A stretch of 58,466 nucleotides of DNA from Fomitopsis serialis (lineage: Eukaryota > Basidiomycota > Agaricomycetes > Polyporales > Fomitopsidaceae), in the NCBI RefSeq assembly GCF_022376445.1, contig NW_025955204.1, positions 1 to 58,466 on the forward strand, read 5' to 3'. Below are positions 24,120 through 33,410 of this stretch, piece by piece. Position numbers and translations under genes: made by a program. Positions within the stretch are counted from its first letter, which is position 1. Every line of letters begins with the position of its first letter. The notes beneath the pieces are model-generated. The model was not told where the DNA came from. It saw nothing but the letters and a program-made list of their open reading frames with translations, and did not search any database.

Positions 24120-24951
24120 TCAGCAATGCCGAACGCACGGGAATGACCAGCGCGGAAGACCTACTGCAGTCCACGCATTCGCGCACGCTGGACGCATATT
24201 ACAATGACACACGCCTAGGACGTCGGTCTCCGGTACGTGGTAACCACGTCACGTCCATCGTGATCAGTTTATCACTCCAACTCACCGTCTCCCATCCAGC
24301 AGATCTTCGCCCTGCTCGCTGACACGTCAGCTGCACACGCGAGCTACACGCCCGAGCTCATTACGCTCGTATTCCAGGTACATCTTGCACAAGCGCCGTC
24401 CACTACTCTGCTAACTTTCGTCCTCTCCCCACGTCGCTGTCGTAGCCACAGAACGGCCCGGGTCCTGTCGAGTCGAGTTGCACCCAGGTACGTGTGTCCC
24501 GGCCTTGTCGTAGCCGTGCGTCAAGGCGGCTGGTGGTCTCTCCAGAGCACGACTACCCCGCCCCAGGGGTACACAGCCGTGCGGACACGTCAGCCGTACA
24601 TCTTGCAGCCCTCCGGTACGTGTCTTGTCCCGCACATCCGACGTCACTGATCGACCTTCGCAACAGTCGTCCTGCGGTACTCAGGGCGTGACTTCTTCGA
24701 TGTTCGGGATCGCGACTCCATCGGTACAACTCGTGTCTCCTCCTCGTCTCACCTTGCTGACCGAGCCATCCAGGGCTTGTTCGCGTCGTCCTGCATGGGT
24801 GCACGGTACGTTCATCTTCAGCTGTCTTATGCGACCTGCGTACCGTCGACGAGTCTGATGGCGCATCCCGGCTCACAGCGAGCACAACAAATGACTTAGG
24901 AAGGCCGGCGTGGCTCAGACAACTGGTCCGCATGTGTGAATCAAATCTAGT
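24120..24951 (+). CDS. Putative multi-exon gene fragment inside the nested element
   Basis: A run of small segments has matching splice sites, nearly all with GTAC donors. They are an exon ending at 24232 (LDAYYNDTRLGRRSP), then 24300-24377 (QIFALLADTSAAHASYTPEL...), 24446-24487 (PQNGPGPVESSCTQ), 24546-24615, 24667-24723 (YSGRDFFDVRDRDSI), 24774-24805 (LVRVVLHGC) and a last exon (about 24900-24951) ending in TAG. Intron phases are compatible throughout (0, 0, 1, 1, 0), which is unlikely in random DNA. The 5' end is unclear, and an open segment ending AEARDPE before a GTACGC donor at about 23732 may belong to it. No family is recognised. It may be the element's own gene or a captured host fragment. 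Confidence 0.4.
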
Positions 24952-25465
24952 ATGTGCTCACTATGCGCCCTACTTCTGACTCCACCACGATAATTACAGT
25001 GCTGACCTGCTTTCATTTCAAAACAGAATCACAGTTTGAACGACAACAGCCCGCATGCCCATCTGCTGAGTGGACAAGTCAGCCGGAAGATGCACATGGG
25101 CACGAGCTCAGTCTGCTGTTCTCGGGGCAAATGAGAGTTCCAGTCTTCATAGATTAGATGATAGGTAGCTGTTGTACATACTGTCTTATTGTAATGATGA
25201 ATATGTCTGCATACCCAGGTAACCCAAAGAGCATAGTGAAAACCAAGTTGTGGCTGTACAGTATTTGTATTTGCATCACAATGTGCTGAGAATTATGAAC
25301 TATTATCAACAAGTATGGCTAACATGAATAAGACCTTCAGAGTATGAACTAAAATATGCATATTATTCTGATTAGTCCTAGTTTTACTCAGTTAGAGTGT
25401 CATTAGGCTGATGAGACTAATTTGGTCTAAGATAGTCAAAATCAGGGAATCCAGATTTTCCTGAT

Positions 25466-26570
25466 GTTCACGAGAGCTTGCCAGAGCGCAATCAAACAAT
25501 CCGGACTCCGGGGCCATACCAGCTGTGACACAGGGGGACATGGTCTTTGAAAACGCATGCCTGTTCCTTCGAGATGCCCTGGTGCTTCGAGAGTTCAGCG
25601 ATGCCATCAAGGCCGGCGACTCGGGTCGAATCATACTGGTGCTGAAGGTATTAGCACTCAGCTATCGAGGGAGTGGTCGTACGAAATACGCGCAGGAAAC
25701 CCTACATGTCATTCACAACCTGACACATATTTGGCCGAAGCCTCTGCGGTATGGTTCCTCTCGTCCAATCATGATGATGCTTGCTCACTCTAATGCGGCA
25801 CAGCACCATAGTGATCAATAACTGGCTCGTGAATACCACCGGAAAGCCCAATCATTGGTACCCTGTGGACCTGCTGCAAGAGCACAACATATTCTGGACC
25901 AAGGTGAGTGCGACTCTCAATTGCGCTGCTTCGTCGTCGCTCACACCGAAAAATATCTATGTTGCAGAGGATATACAGCGCGCAGGGAAGCGGCGCTTCG
26001 TGGGACTGGCTTGAGATTACCTCGCCTTGCATTGGGGCCTTGCGGCACCTAGTGACATCAATGAATGATGCGTTAGGGTCACGGCAAGGCATCAAGCACG
26101 CGGAACCTGACCTTCGACGCGACATTGAAGAACTTCGACGCTCGCTCGCAGATGCTAATGTTTACAGAGTGGAGCCAGGACGGGTGATTGATGGCGAAAA
26201 GGCAGTCACACCGAACGTCGTTGCGGTTGGAGTGTCACAGCTTTTGGGACCGCTTGGAGAGTACAACGCAATGTTCGCCCGTTTGAGGAAGCGTCGCGCG
26301 CGAACATCGCCTCTTGTCGGCGGTACGATTGACGCGCCCGGAACGGCGACGGCGCGAGACGACTCACCGGGCAGTGATGTAACAACCGACTCGGACCATG
26401 CAAACACTGATGCGAACTCGTCCGGCGACGAAGACATGATGGATATCGACGACGGGGTGTCAGACGGCGAGGAGGAGGACGCAGACGTCAACGAGACGGA
26501 GTACTGGCTGGAGCACGAACCGTGGTTTACATTGGACGAGGAGGCCGATGTAGATCCTTATCTTGACTAG
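25466..26570 (+). pseudogene. DUF6589 protein, C-terminal third (separated by insertion)
   Basis: The frame continues directly from 20961: CSRELARAQSNNPDSGAIP, then GDMVFENACLFLRDALVLRE, which is characteristic of the family. Two introns follow (about 25750-25802 and a GTGAGT intron before the exon starting RIYSAQGSGASWDWLE). The segment NTTGKPNHWYPVDLLQEHN is well preserved. The tail is strongly acidic (runs of Asp/Glu) and ends with a TAG at 26568. There are no stops or frameshifts, so the gene was probably intact until the nested insertion and that insertion is young. Confidence 0.8.
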
Positions 26571-26680
26571 TCGAGCTTGCATGATTTACGCAATAGATAT
26601 ATATATGATTCAATGTACCTAGAGACCGTAGTATGCGTCCATTGCCAAACTTGCCCAAGGACGCCCATGAGCCAGAACGC

Positions 26681-26846
26681 GATACACGCGTTTTCACTAA
26701 GTGTCGATTCTCACGGGGGCCCAAATACGGCAGCGCCTTAGGGACCCCCGCAAAGGCCTTCCGATTGTCCCAGCCGTTAGAATGCCTGCTCGCCCTTCAA
26801 ACCCCGACAACGAGCACGTGCATTCTAACGGCTGGTCACGAGCCTA
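26681..26846 (-). repeat. Right terminal inverted repeat with internal hairpin
   Basis: This is the inverted copy of 15392-15532. It is about 25 bases longer because the hairpin loop is longer. The palindrome has perfect 16-bp arms, CCAGCCGTTAGAATGC (26770-26785) and GCATTCTAACGGCTGG (26820-26835). The stem bases next to the shared CCAGCCGTT differ from the left end, but on both arms, so pairing is kept. Confidence 0.88.
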
Positions 26847-26855
26847 GATGTCTAA
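26847..26855 (+). repeat. Right 9-bp target-site duplication
   Basis: GATGTCTAA follows the last base of the right inverted repeat and is identical to 15383-15391. Confidence 0.9.
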
Positions 26856-27757
26856 CTGTATTTGCGCGCCTGGCGCGTGCGGGTAGGTTTGCGCGCACGT
26901 TCGTCGAGTGTGGTACCCGCCATACGACACTGGCGACTCGCCAGAGTTCTGCGTGAGTGCTTCTCTGACGAGGAGAATGAACCCATGGGACTGGCCACCG
27001 GCAGCAGGTGTACACTGTACAGCATGTGGTACCTCTCAATATCCAACCGCTCGCTTGGGCAATGACTGCCCATACATAGGGCTTGACATTCTCGCTTCTA
27101 TTCGGTGCACGTAGAACTCAGGCTGCAGCCGTAGTTCCGCCTGCTCTGGGTGCGGTCAACTCAGTCGCCCGCGAACACGGGTGCACATGGGCGTCGGCGT
27201 CATGGCGGGTGAGTCGGGTTGGTGAAACCTGTGGCCTCGGACTCAGCAAGGATTTTGAAACAACTCTCACAGGCCTTCATAGAAAACTTGCTTTCGACTG
27301 GTCATCACGGCCAGTATAGTCCCCGTAGTCCCTCGTCTCAACCTCAGATCCCTTCGAATTCTCGGACTCGTTGGACAAGACCAGGGCACATGTGGATCAG
27401 CATGCATGCCGTCAACTTGAAGACCCCCGTGAGACATTGTTTATACACCCTCTTTCCATCACCCTGGACTTCCATGTGGATTCGCCCTCGGAGGCAGCCC
27501 AGGGACTGGCCCCTTCTCAAATGTGCCCCACTAGAGTTGCGTGTCGCCGTTTCGCATTTGCCTCAGCCTTTGGCACACCGAATTGTCGTTGTTTGCACCT
27601 CGAGTTGTTTGAGGCGATGCGCCAAATCATGCTCCTCAGACCGTGGTGTTTACCAACTGTCGCGCAAAGCTCATACAATACCACCGCTGTCCCGCCTCCG
27701 ACTGGTTCATGTCCCGACCAAACTTCCTCCCCATAACTGCGGCTGGGACACCGCGTC
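26856..27757. other. Intergenic region right of the transposon
   Basis: About 0.9 kb carry no recognised gene. A 217-codon open frame (27219-27872, plus) runs partly antisense to the DUF6593 gene, has no family resemblance, and is Pro/Arg/Ser-rich as expected for GC-rich non-coding DNA. Confidence 0.35.
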
Positions 27758-28460
27758 CTACGATACCCCAAACGACACCTGCGCCCTCGTCTCGCTCGCG
27801 GCTTTGTTCTCTATCGCACGTTCGCGTGCCCTGCGCTCGCGCTCGAGAAATACGAACGACGCGACAACCTGATCGCGGATCTCTTGCGCCTGGCCTTCCA
27901 ATGAGAGGGTCGCGACCAAGCCTCCCTCATCGGTGAGGGTCCGGCGGAAGCTTGCAATAGGAAACGCGGTCTGTTCTGCCGTGTAGAGCTAGGGGCAAGT
28001 TCCTTCCGGTCAGCTGCGAAACACGACATAGCTTGAGCAAAAGGCCTAGTCCTAACCGCCAGGGTCCCGCGAGCGCGGTTCTCCCGCCATTTGTACTTGC
28101 GCCCTCTCTTGTCCTTCATCGTCACGTCCATGTCACCCACCATCAGCATGTCACTGCTCCCATACTGCACGACATCGATGCAGACGCCGACTCAAAGTAC
28201 ACACCGTTCGAACGGCATGATGCCCTTGCTCAGCCACTTGCCATACGCCACAGACTCATCCTCGCCGATCCTCACCTTGGACGAGCCCCAACCGAGGTCG
28301 GACGTCTCGAGAGTGGCTACGTTCGCGCCGGATGTGTCGCTCACGCGGATGGCAGAGCCTCGTGCAGTGCGCGTCGCGCTGACTGTGTAGAGAGGTTCAC
28401 CGTCCGGAGAGAGGAGAGTGGTGTTGAGTGGAGAGTGAGGGTCAGTACGGGCGCGTCCAT
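27758..28460 (-). CDS. DUF6593-family protein 2
   Basis: Exon 1 starts at 28460 (MDAPVLTLTL), exon 2 encodes DKRGRKYKWRENRARG, and exon 3 begins LYTAEQTAFPIASFRR, contains RDQVVASFVFLERERR and ends with a TAG at 27758. This is the same three-exon plan and core as the other two copies. The frame slips at GG 28430-28431 (CC in the sense strand). One added C joins the Met to the conserved segment NTTLLSPDGEPLYTV. A TTAAATA box lies about 120 nt upstream (near 28580). Function is unknown, as for the family. It is divergently arranged with copy 3, sharing a promoter region of about 560 bp. Confidence 0.72.
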
Positions 28461-29022
28461 GGTAGCTGGCCTCAATGTGTCGGCTTCACCATGCAATCAG
28501 AATGATCTACTGCGCTACTGAGATGTGTGCTCGAAGTCGGACCAACAGGTCATTTTGCATAGCGGACTCGGAGCCCGCCGTATTTAAGGCTGTGCCGCGA
28601 GCCTGAGACAGCCGTACAAGTCACTCGCGGCATCTCTGCGAAGGAGACAGACCGCAGCATGAGTGCACTCCGACGAGCCGCAAGACCACGAAAAACGACT
28701 GCCAAGCACAAATATATGCGCAATGCGCATGCATGGCACTGTACGGTCGGCCGGTCAGGGGCAAAATGCGGGGAACGACGAGCGTCCCATGTGACCTATT
28801 ACCAGCGATGTTAATCGTCTCGCGATCTCCGTTCTGGCCCCGGACCTTGCGCTCATCCAAGGGTTCGAACCTATCAACTAGTCAGTGCATAACAGCAAAG
28901 GCGCGCCTGCAGTCTGCGTCGCCCGATAAATGCTGCCCCTGAGACAACCACTTATAGAACAAGCCTCGCACCCGAGTCCGCGCCGGACGTTCGCCACGCA
29001 ACCCCCACCATAGCACTGCACG
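28461..29022. promoter_or_regulatory. Divergent promoter region of DUF6593 genes 2 and 3
   Basis: The 560 bp between the two divergent starts show a TTAAATA box on the copy 2 side (about 28580) and CACTTATAGA about 70 nt before the ATG of copy 3 (near 28950-28956). Copy 1 also has ACTTATAG upstream. I see no other gene. Confidence 0.45.
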
Positions 29023-29723
29023 ATGGCCGACCACCCTGAGATCATCATGCTCACACTCACCCCGGACAATCCCTGTGACACGACTGTCACCGACGCATCC
29101 GGGAAGGTGCTCTACGTCGTGTACACCGAAAATGGCAAGAACGCTTCCACGACGCGTGTTTTTGAGGGCAACTCCGACACCATCGTCGCGGAGCTGAAGT
29201 GGTCGGACACGGGCCTAGTTCTCGGGAAGGTCACGCTTCGAGAAGGAAAGACGGTGCCGATGCGCGAATGGATGAACAAGAGCAAAATACCGTTCAATGA
29301 GTGAGTCGTGCCGTCTTTCGAATGGCTGGGGGAGATGAACGAGGAAATATAGCAGTGTGGCATTCAAAGACGAGAGTGGGAGGCGGTATAAGTGGAAGGG
29401 ACTCTCACCTGGGCGAGCATTGGAGGTCAGTCAAACCACTGGCGCTTTACCCCATCTTCCATAAAGAGTCCTTACTGTATACAGCTCTACACCGAAGATG
29501 ACGGCTTCAACCAGCCCATCGCGGGATTCCACAAGTCCATCACAGACCGGAGGGTGAGCCCCCGAGATTGACCCCGGCGACGTTACGACTCACACCACGC
29601 GCGGACGAGCTTCGCGAATTGGTGGTGTGCTCGTTCTTGTTCCTTGAGACTGACAGAAGGACGAAGGAGAAGAGTTTCGGTGAGACGGGGTTGAGGATGA
29701 TGGCCAGTCCGGGTGTCATTTGA
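29023..29723 (+). CDS. DUF6593-family protein 3
   Basis: Exon 1 (from 29023) encodes LTLTPDNPCDTTVTDASGK and ends IPFNE at a GTGAGT donor. Exon 2 encodes DSVAFKDESGRRYKWKG, and exon 3 begins LYTEDDGFNQPIAGFHKS. The last part (ADELRELVVCSFLFLETDRR) is in another frame. The slip lies at CC 29547-29548, and one extra C reconnects it, ending at a TGA at 29721. Intron positions are the same as in the other two copies. Biochemical function is unknown. The product is small (about 190 residues), without signal peptide or membrane segment. Confidence 0.72.
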
Positions 29724-30017
29724 ATCTTGGGTCTGTATATGGAACCAAGGCTGCTGGGACAATGGAACAAGACGATGCTGTTCAGTTAGTGACCGAGTAA
29801 CGCATCAAAGATTTTTCTGCACATGCTGCAAAGTGAGATGGCATTGAGAATGCCTACGGTAGTGATGAGCTATGCGAATGCTTGACAGTGCGGAGCCCAG
29901 ATCATCCAGCAATATCTTTCTCCCAGAGGAAGCAGTCAACGACATACATTCACTTGTGAGCTTATAGCAAAAGTTGAATAGCAAAAAGGTCTTCAGAGGT
30001 CCGACGAACGTATGATG

Positions 30018-30449
30018 CTAGTGTTGCATTGGCTCAGGGCCTTTCCCTCCGTTACTCTTCTTCGCCAGCTCGTTTCTACGCGATTTCAGTAAGTATCCTA
30101 GAGCGGAAGCCAACGTTGGACGCACCTTAGCTGCACGCTGAAATCGTCCTCGATATCATCGTCGTCCCAGTTATCCTCCCAGAGCTTATCCCCACCACTC
30201 TTCGCCGCCCCCGGTGGCGCACCGCCGAGATGTGCCAAGTCGGTCTGCGAATCATCCCAGTCTATCATGCATGCGGTGAGCACCCATGTACCGGGATACC
30301 TATGGCGAGTTGCTTGACGCACCTGCAACAGTGAACTCCTCGAACTCATCGTCCTCCTCGAGCATGCCCAGGTGGGGCACGGACTGCTCGCCCTTGGGCT
30401 CTCCCTCCTTTGCTTCTGGGGCTTTTGACGAAGATGCTGCTGTAGACAT
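30018..30449 (-). CDS. SEM1: 26S proteasome subunit SEM1/DSS1
   Basis: Three exons on the minus strand encode a small, very acidic protein. It starts MSTAASSSKAPEAKEGEPKG. The middle EEDDEFEEFTV and the block LWEDNWDDDDIEDDFSVQLR are the signature of SEM1/DSS1, an intrinsically disordered subunit of the proteasome lid that also partners TREX-2 and BRCA2-type proteins. The third exon encodes NELAKKSNGGKGPEPMQH and stops at 30018. Start 30449 was chosen because it precedes the only long acidic frame. Introns are about 55-60 nt, and the last coding exon is only about 58 nt. Confidence 0.92.
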
Positions 30450-30709
30450 GGTCGCTGTGTAGGTGAAGGAAAGATGGGCTGTCGACCGGAGCAAACGGAT
30501 GTGCACAGTTCGACGCGTGGATCGAGGACGGGGACGCGTCAGACTCGGTCGTGGGAACTTGATCATGTGCGGAGACACGATCGGTGACCGCGACGCGTCT
30601 GTGGCTGCCACTCAGCGCTGCGACCAGTACATACTTACTCAGTCCCAGTGCTGTCTCTGCTTTTCCCTACCTCGCGACCACGCCACCAGTCACACCCTAG
30701 TATACAAAT

Positions 30710-32856
30710 ATGGTCAAAGAGACAGACGAGACACGGAGGGCTCGCGCGAAGGCACAAGCATCTTCGCATCTCCCGAGAGCCGTCGTTGGCACCTCTCATT
30801 CATCGTCACCTCCGCAGGTTGCCACCTCGGATGGCTTGGGAGGCGGCAGGATCGAGTACATTCGCCAGGCATTCCACGCTCTCGGCGCACCAAGCGTTTC
30901 TGCAGATGACATGCGCAGGTTATGCAAGGGACCACTCGCCGATGCTCTTCTATTCATGGCCGAACACATGAAGGGGCGAGCCAAAGTTAACCAAGCGCGG
31001 CAGACCATCCAACAGTACGTCTGCGCAGGAGACAGCATAGATGCCGCTATGTAGCTGAAGCGTGTATATAAGGATGCGGGAAGCAGGCCCTTCTAGCGGG
31101 GTATCCTCCGAAGGGCAGCAAACCGATTTCATGAAGGCCAAACATGCAACAGCGAGATTGATCGGGGCGAAGAACGAGTTCAAGGAAGCTCGTAGTCAAC
31201 TAGACAGCCGGCTTGAGTTGGTTTCCAAGTCCCGTACGTAAAGTATAAGCCTTTGGGGTCCCGAGGCAGTTGATTCATCACCCCCATAGAGCGCGAATTG
31301 GAACGATTGCAGGTTCTCCTGGACGCCAAGCGGAGGTCTCTTTTCTTATTGCAAGTTCTCGAGAAAAAGGAAACTATCCGAAGTTCAAGGATCAAGGAGG
31401 TAGACCGGCTGATGGGTCAGCTTCAGTGAGCAGCTCACCAGATGCATCACCATTGACTCACAATTGGCTACCCAGGACAGAAGCAGTAAAGCTCGTTAGT
31501 GCCTCGGCTGCTCTTGAGCGCGGATTTTTTACACGTCCAGATTTGATTAGACAGGCGATGTACCTGTCACGAACACCGCAACACAGGGACGACCAACGAA
31601 ACGGATACGGGCGGAGCACACGCAGGACGTTCTGGCCGTAAGTCGACTCCAATAGAATCGCCATGACGCACCATTTACGCATCGAATAAGGCTCTACAGG
31701 CATACCACATCCGCCTTGCGGGCTCAAACACCTCGTCTAATGACCATCGACATGGCGCCGAAGCACGACGGAAAGCCAGTGAAGCACGTCTCCGTGAGGC
31801 CTTAGGCAAGAGGACTGAAGAGGATCTGGTGTTAGTGTCGCTGCCTATGCATCCCTCGTCCTGGGCTGAATGCTGATCACCACGTCGACGAAATAGTGAG
31901 AAGTGCCAGAGAATCGCTCGAACACGAGCAGAACGGAGTCTCCGGTATGAGTCGCCGGTCCCTGCGCGAGCGTCGGACGAATTAGATGACACGCTTCTAG
32001 ACGATATGCACGCCCGCATCGTACGTTCCCCACCTCATCCTCACGGTATGAAGTAACGTTGGCGAGTAGAGTGAGAAGGAGGAGAAGCTGCAACACCTCC
32101 TCAACGAGATCGCAGATCTTGAGAGAGCATGTGCTAAAATCATTCAATCCGTGCGTCCCGCTCATTACCCAATCACATTCTGGGTGTCTACAATTATGAC
32201 GCAGCTATCGGCCTTTGATGAGCTCACGCGACCAGAGTTGTCTCGGTCTCTTGAGGAGGAAGTGAAGGCCGTGGAAGGATACGTCGACGTGCTGAGGCAT
32301 TCCATCATGCAAAGCGGGGACATGCAGGGGGCACACGAGGACCCGATCATCGAGGGGAAGGTGAGATGGACTGGGGTGAATGTGCTGGACACCACTGATT
32401 AGGCTCGCTGTAGTCCTGGCGCCAAGCACTACAGGATGTCCAGGCCGATATCGAGCAAGGTGCGTCGTTTTCGATGTGCCGCAAAATGCCTTACCTTACT
32501 AACGCACCCATGCATCCATGCAGCACATGCGAAAGGTGCATTTGCCCGTTCTACGCTTCTTCTCGACACCTCCGCCATACGCGACTGCGCTCAAACCACA
32601 AGAATCGAGGAACTCATCGGTACGCTACCGTTCTTGATACCCAACCCCCAAACGACCATCGCCAATGCTGACCTCGACCGTACTCCTGTTTTCAGCATCG
32701 CATCAAGCCCACCAAGCCCATGTCAACGAGCGCAACTCGTCCCTCCTCGCGCGCAAGCTCGAGAAAGCGAAGATTGGCGATGCTCTGGGCCAACAGATCG
32801 AGAAGCTGTTGGCGGAGAAAGACACAGTCATCGCGATGAGTGGGTCGAGCAAGTAA
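30710..32856 (+). CDS. Coiled-coil protein of unknown function
   Basis: The first exon (30710) encodes a basic start followed by RIEYIRQAFHALGAPSVSAD and LCKGPLADALLFMAEHMKGR. The predicted helices might form a small globular N-terminal domain. About nine further short exons give heptad-rich helices: EFKEARSQLDSRLELVSKS, ELERLQVLLDAKRRSLFLLQ, EARRKASEARLREALGKRTE, EKEEKLQHLLNEIADLERA and LARKLEKAKIGDALGQQIEK, ending at a TAA at 32854. This architecture recalls spindle or centrosome coiled-coil proteins such as augmin subunits, but I cannot identify it. The exon near 31490-31640 reads in two frames and may carry a one-base error. Exon borders between 31490 and 31900 are uncertain. Confidence 0.6.
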
Positions 32857-33284
32857 ACTCGCTTCGTGTGGCGCAATCAAATCCTACTGCTCGCGAGCTA
32901 GGACTTGCATGGCCTCAGGGTGCAACGTTTTCGAGCGACAGTGACATACTAAACTAATCGTCGAATGTGGTACTCGGTTGAGTACGGGAAGCTTGATGAT
33001 ATTGAATAGCTTGTGCGTCCATAGAATTGTGTGAGACCCGCGCAAAGAAGTGAGTTGGAACAGCCATGATTCGACTCGAGAATGGAGTTCAAGTTTACGA
33101 CCGTGTAAGTACCGGTGACCGGCGTTCAAATGTTCATGACCGAGTGCGAATGTACAGTACCAGACTCTGCAATCAATGATCCACAAGGAAACAGAAGCTC
33201 AATAAATCAGGCTTGCGTGACGTTCGAGGTGATGATTGGTTGTGCAGCTCAGTTTGCAAACACGTACTGTAACAGTGTAAGGGG
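32857..33284. other. Intergenic between coiled-coil gene and tRNA
   Basis: No gene is recognised. The only notable structure adjoins the tRNA at its right end. Confidence 0.35.
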
Positions 33285-33285
33285 C

Positions 33286-33329
33286 AAAAACGCATACGGT
33301 GTGTGTTCTTGCGAACACACACCATACGC
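33286..33329 (-). ncRNA. 17-bp GCAA-loop hairpin and T5 terminator directly 3' of tRNA-Arg
   Basis: Read on the tRNA strand, the base after the discriminator opens a 17-nt arm (33329-33313), a GCAA loop (33312-33309) and a second 17-nt arm (33308-33292). One G and then five T (33290-33286) follow, a standard Pol III stop. The two positions that are not Watson-Crick are G.U pairs on this strand and would be A.C mismatches on the other. That asymmetry, the GNRA loop and the position argue for a transcribed RNA structure. The tRNA's internal promoter would be enough to transcribe it. Its function is unknown. Confidence 0.65.
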
Positions 33330-33410
33330 CGACCAACCTGGGATTCGAACCCAGAATCTTCAGCTAATCCCAGCCGGAAACTGACGCCTTAACCATTAGG
33401 CCAGTCGGCC
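33330..33410 (-). tRNA. tRNA-Arg (anticodon CCG) with 8-nt intron
   Basis: The minus strand folds into a full cloverleaf. The acceptor arm GGCCGAC pairs with GTTGGTC with two G.U pairs, and the discriminator is G. The D arm is GCC/GGC with loop TAATGGTTAA. The anticodon stem is TCAGT/GCTGA, and the T arm is CTGGG-TTCGAAT-CCCAG. The anticodon loop is too long by eight bases, which is resolved by an intron CTGGGATT at the canonical position after base 37, giving anticodon CCG. A and B box sequences (TGGCCTAATGG, GGTTCGAATCC) are intact. Confidence 0.93.

Larger units (their letters stand above)
20962..25463. mobile_element. Nested 4.5-kb insertion inside the DUF6589 gene
   Basis: The ends are inverted: left CAGGAAAACCTGAATTCCCT, and right (reverse complement) CAGGAAAATCTGGATTCCCT. 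Joining 20961 to 25466 restores an open, conserved reading frame. Three target readings fit: AT duplicated (20960-20961 and 25464-25465); GTTC duplicated (20956-20959 and 25466-25469) with longer ends; or a Helitron-type insertion between A and T, with 5' TC and 3' CTGA (CTRR) and a 3' palindrome. The borders are AT-rich with repeated CTAATGA-like words. The interior is strand-switching GC-rich degenerate repeats followed by a chain of small exons. No transposase or Rep domain is visible, so it appears non-autonomous. Confidence 0.78.
15392..26846. mobile_element. 11.5-kb DNA transposon with RecQ-like helicase and DUF6589 protein
   Basis: Both ends share inverted sequence. The outermost 20 bases (TAGGCTCGTGACCAGCCGTT) are identical at the two ends. 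A further stretch of about 90 nt is closely similar, for example GACACTTAGTGAAA and TTTGGGCCCCCGTG. A perfect 9-bp direct repeat flanks the unit. Inside are a RecQ-like helicase (minus) and a divergent DUF6589 gene (plus) separated by a short promoter. The unit also carries a nested 4.5-kb insertion, without which the element would be about 6.95 kb. The helicase-plus-transposase plan resembles what I recall of fungal Academ-type elements with a helicase (AcademH), but I cannot confirm the family or its usual duplication length. A Mutator-like assignment would also fit nine bases but lacks a recognisable MULE transposase. Confidence 0.88.

Noticed and set aside
15392..26846. Outer element as a Helitron because of its helicase
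   Set aside because: The helicase is RecQ-like, no Rep domain is seen, and long inverted repeats with a 9-bp duplication do not fit Helitrons.
27219..27872. 217-codon plus-strand frame
   Set aside because: It has no family signature and overlaps the DUF6593-2 gene in antisense, and its composition fits non-coding DNA.
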